DNA of 5,962 nt from Desulfovibrio sp. Its GTDB lineage: Bacteria; Desulfobacterota; Desulfovibrionia; Desulfovibrionales; Desulfovibrionaceae. Every line of letters starts with the position of its first letter. The stretch's first letter is position 1. Of this stretch, positions 5,008 to 5,962 are shown one piece after another. The stretch is from assembly GCA_020217165.1 (NCBI GenBank), contig JAIWOE010000218.1, forward strand, positions 1 through 5,962, read 5' to 3'. Both the position numbers and the translations under genes were made by a program. The notes below the pieces were generated by a model, which did not search any database, was not told where the DNA came from, and saw only the letters and a program-made list of their open reading frames with translations.

Positions 5008-5010
5008 CCA

Positions 5011-5962
5011 ATGCTTCGCTCCGTCCGTGTCCCCCTGTCCCGCAGTGCCGCCACCCTGGCGCTGATTCCGTTCCTGGCATTCGCGTTGGTGCTGACCACC
5101 GTGGACTTCTCCGACGCCAAACGCGTGGGCGGCGGCAGATCCTTCGGCAGCAAGCCATCGTACAGCAACAGCCAACCGGCCGCGCCCCAATCCCCCTCTG
5201 CCCAACGGCAGGCCGCCGGCCCTCAGGGCCAGCAGCAAAACCAGGCCGGCCAGGCAGCCCAGGCGGGTCAGGCGGCCAAAAAGCCCGGCCTGCTTTCCGG
5301 CGGTCTTGGCGGTATGCTTGGCGGCATGCTCATGGGCGGGCTTCTGGGCGGCTTGCTCTTTGGCGGCGGGCTGGGCGGCTTTGGCGGCATGCTTGACCTG
5401 CTGCTGCTGGGGCTGGTGGCCTTCATGGCCTTCCGCTTCTTCCGCAACCGCAAGGCGGCCCGGGATAACGCCATGGAACCCGCCATGGCCACTGCCGGCG
5501 CTTCCGCCCGCAGTACGGCATATGAAGCGCCTTCCCAGGCCCCGCAGCATGGCGGTGGCGGCGGCTGGGGTGCGCTGCAGGATCAGTCCTCCCAGGCCCC
5601 CGAAGGGCCGGCCATGCCTCCTGGCGTGGACGAAGCCTCCTTCCTGGAAGGCGCCCGCATGCTCTACAACCGGCTGCAGGCCTCCTGGGACAAGCGCGAT
5701 CTGGCCGACATCCGCAGCTTTACCAGCGACGAGGTCTATAGCGAGATTGCCCGCCAGGCCCAGGAAGACCCCACCCCCGGGACCACCGAAGTCCTGTACC
5801 TGGACGCCAGGGTGCTGGAAGTGCGCCGGCAAGGCTCCGAAACCGTCATTGCCGTGCTGTACGACGCCATGATGCGTGAAGAGCGCGATGCCGAGCGCCC
5901 TTCCCAGGTGCGGGAAGTCTGGCACTTCTGCCGGGACGAATCCCTGGCCAATCCCGAATGGA
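5011..5962 (+). CDS. Tim44-like domain membrane protein, C-terminally cut by window edge
   Basis: 317 residues are visible and the gene continues past the right edge. A signal peptide or first TM (~13-30, TLALIPFLAFALVLTTVDFSDA) is followed by AKRVGGGRSFG (36-46), the conserved motif of bacterial Tim44-like proteins. Next is a low-complexity Q/A/G linker (51-91, including QGQQQNQAGQAAQAGQAAKK). A very glycine-rich hydrophobic stretch (94-143, GGLGGMLGGMLMGG...LLLLGLVAF) ends in a basic RFFRNRKAAR stop-transfer. A second variable linker with a G5 run (181-185) leads to the Tim44-like fold from ~205 (DEASFLEGARMLYNRLQASWDKRDLADIRSFTSDEVY). In mitochondria the fold anchors the import motor to the inner membrane. 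The role of bacterial single-gene versions is not established; membrane binding or protein scaffolding is inferred. A strong SD sits 4 nt before the ATG, and the leader is unusually structured. This gene is the divergent neighbour of the hydrolase. Confidence 0.88.
   Translation, partial: MLRSVRVPLSRSAATLALIPFLAFALVLTTVDFSDAKRVGGGRSFGSKPSYSNSQPAAPQSPSAQRQAAGPQGQQQNQAGQAAQAGQAAKKPGLLSGGLGGMLGGMLMGGLLGGLLFGGGLGGFGGMLDLLLLGLVAFMAFRFFRNRKAARDNAMEPAMATAGASARSTAYEAPSQAPQHGGGGGWGALQDQSSQAPEGPAMPPGVDEASFLEGARMLYNRLQASWDKRDLADIRSFTSDEVYSEIARQAQEDPTPGTTEVLYLDARVLEVRRQGSETVIAVLYDAMMREERDAERPSQVREVWHFCRDESLANPEW

Larger units (their letters stand above)
4441..5010. other. Divergent intergenic region with parS, G4 motif and structured leader
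   Basis: This 570-bp region lies between two divergently transcribed genes and holds no gene I can support. Its composition changes sharply: an AT-rich island (~4537-4577), then a G/T-rich tract (4578-4632), then a segment with several dyads leading to the Tim44-like start. It should carry promoters for both neighbours. The individual elements are listed separately. Open frames crossing it on both strands have no family resemblance or ribosome sites. Confidence 0.75.

Noticed and set aside
4853..5396. Plus-strand open frames overlapping the Tim44-like start
   Set aside because: They are in other frames than the Tim44-like gene, which has a strong SD, a signal peptide and the AKRxGGGRSFG motif; proline/arginine-rich translations show no family resemblance.

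Overview
The window is GC-rich, densely coding Gram-negative chromosomal DNA with strong third-position GC bias. Its gene set (two-component c-di-GMP signalling, an EVE protein, a YdjM-type membrane hydrolase and a bacterial Tim44-like protein with the AKRxGGGRSFG motif) suggests a deltaproteobacterium, perhaps a Desulfovibrio-like organism. That placement is an inference from gene style; nothing in the window proves it.

Layout. Positions 1-3840 form a minus-strand signalling block, read from right to left. It begins with a two-TM, double-PAS sensor histidine kinase that is currently broken by a frameshift into an N-terminal sensor half (2581-3840) and a C-terminal kinase half (1685-2602). 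Next comes a REC-DUF3369-GGDEF response regulator (71-1633) with an intact diguanylate cyclase signature and I-site. The first 16 codons of an EVE-domain protein follow (1-50), after a strong Shine-Dalgarno and only 20 bp downstream. A 150-bp spacer (3841-3990) carries small dyads. Then comes a minus-strand YdjM/DUF457-type membrane hydrolase (3991-4440). A 570-bp divergent intergenic region (4441-5010) separates it from a plus-strand Tim44-like membrane protein that runs off the right edge (5011-5962).

How the parts work together. The kinase would sense a periplasmic or membrane signal and phosphorylate Asp88 of the neighbouring response regulator, changing its c-di-GMP output. The EVE gene is probably co-transcribed, but its link to the pathway is unknown. 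The kinase frameshift means either that this circuit is disabled in this strain or that the base call is wrong.

The most interesting part is the 570-bp intergenic region. It contains a 15/16 match to the ParB-binding parS centromere site (4526-4541), an AT-rich island with a TATAAT box, and a compact G-quadruplex motif. Just upstream of the Tim44-like gene it has a 33-nt near-perfect dyad whose right arm is duplicated exactly at the gene's Shine-Dalgarno. The complementary anti-SD copy lies between the two, which is the geometry of a two-state RNA leader. No CRISPR array, insertion sequence, tRNA or rRNA was seen, and no complete novel multi-gene system is evident. The parS site and the leader are the best leads.
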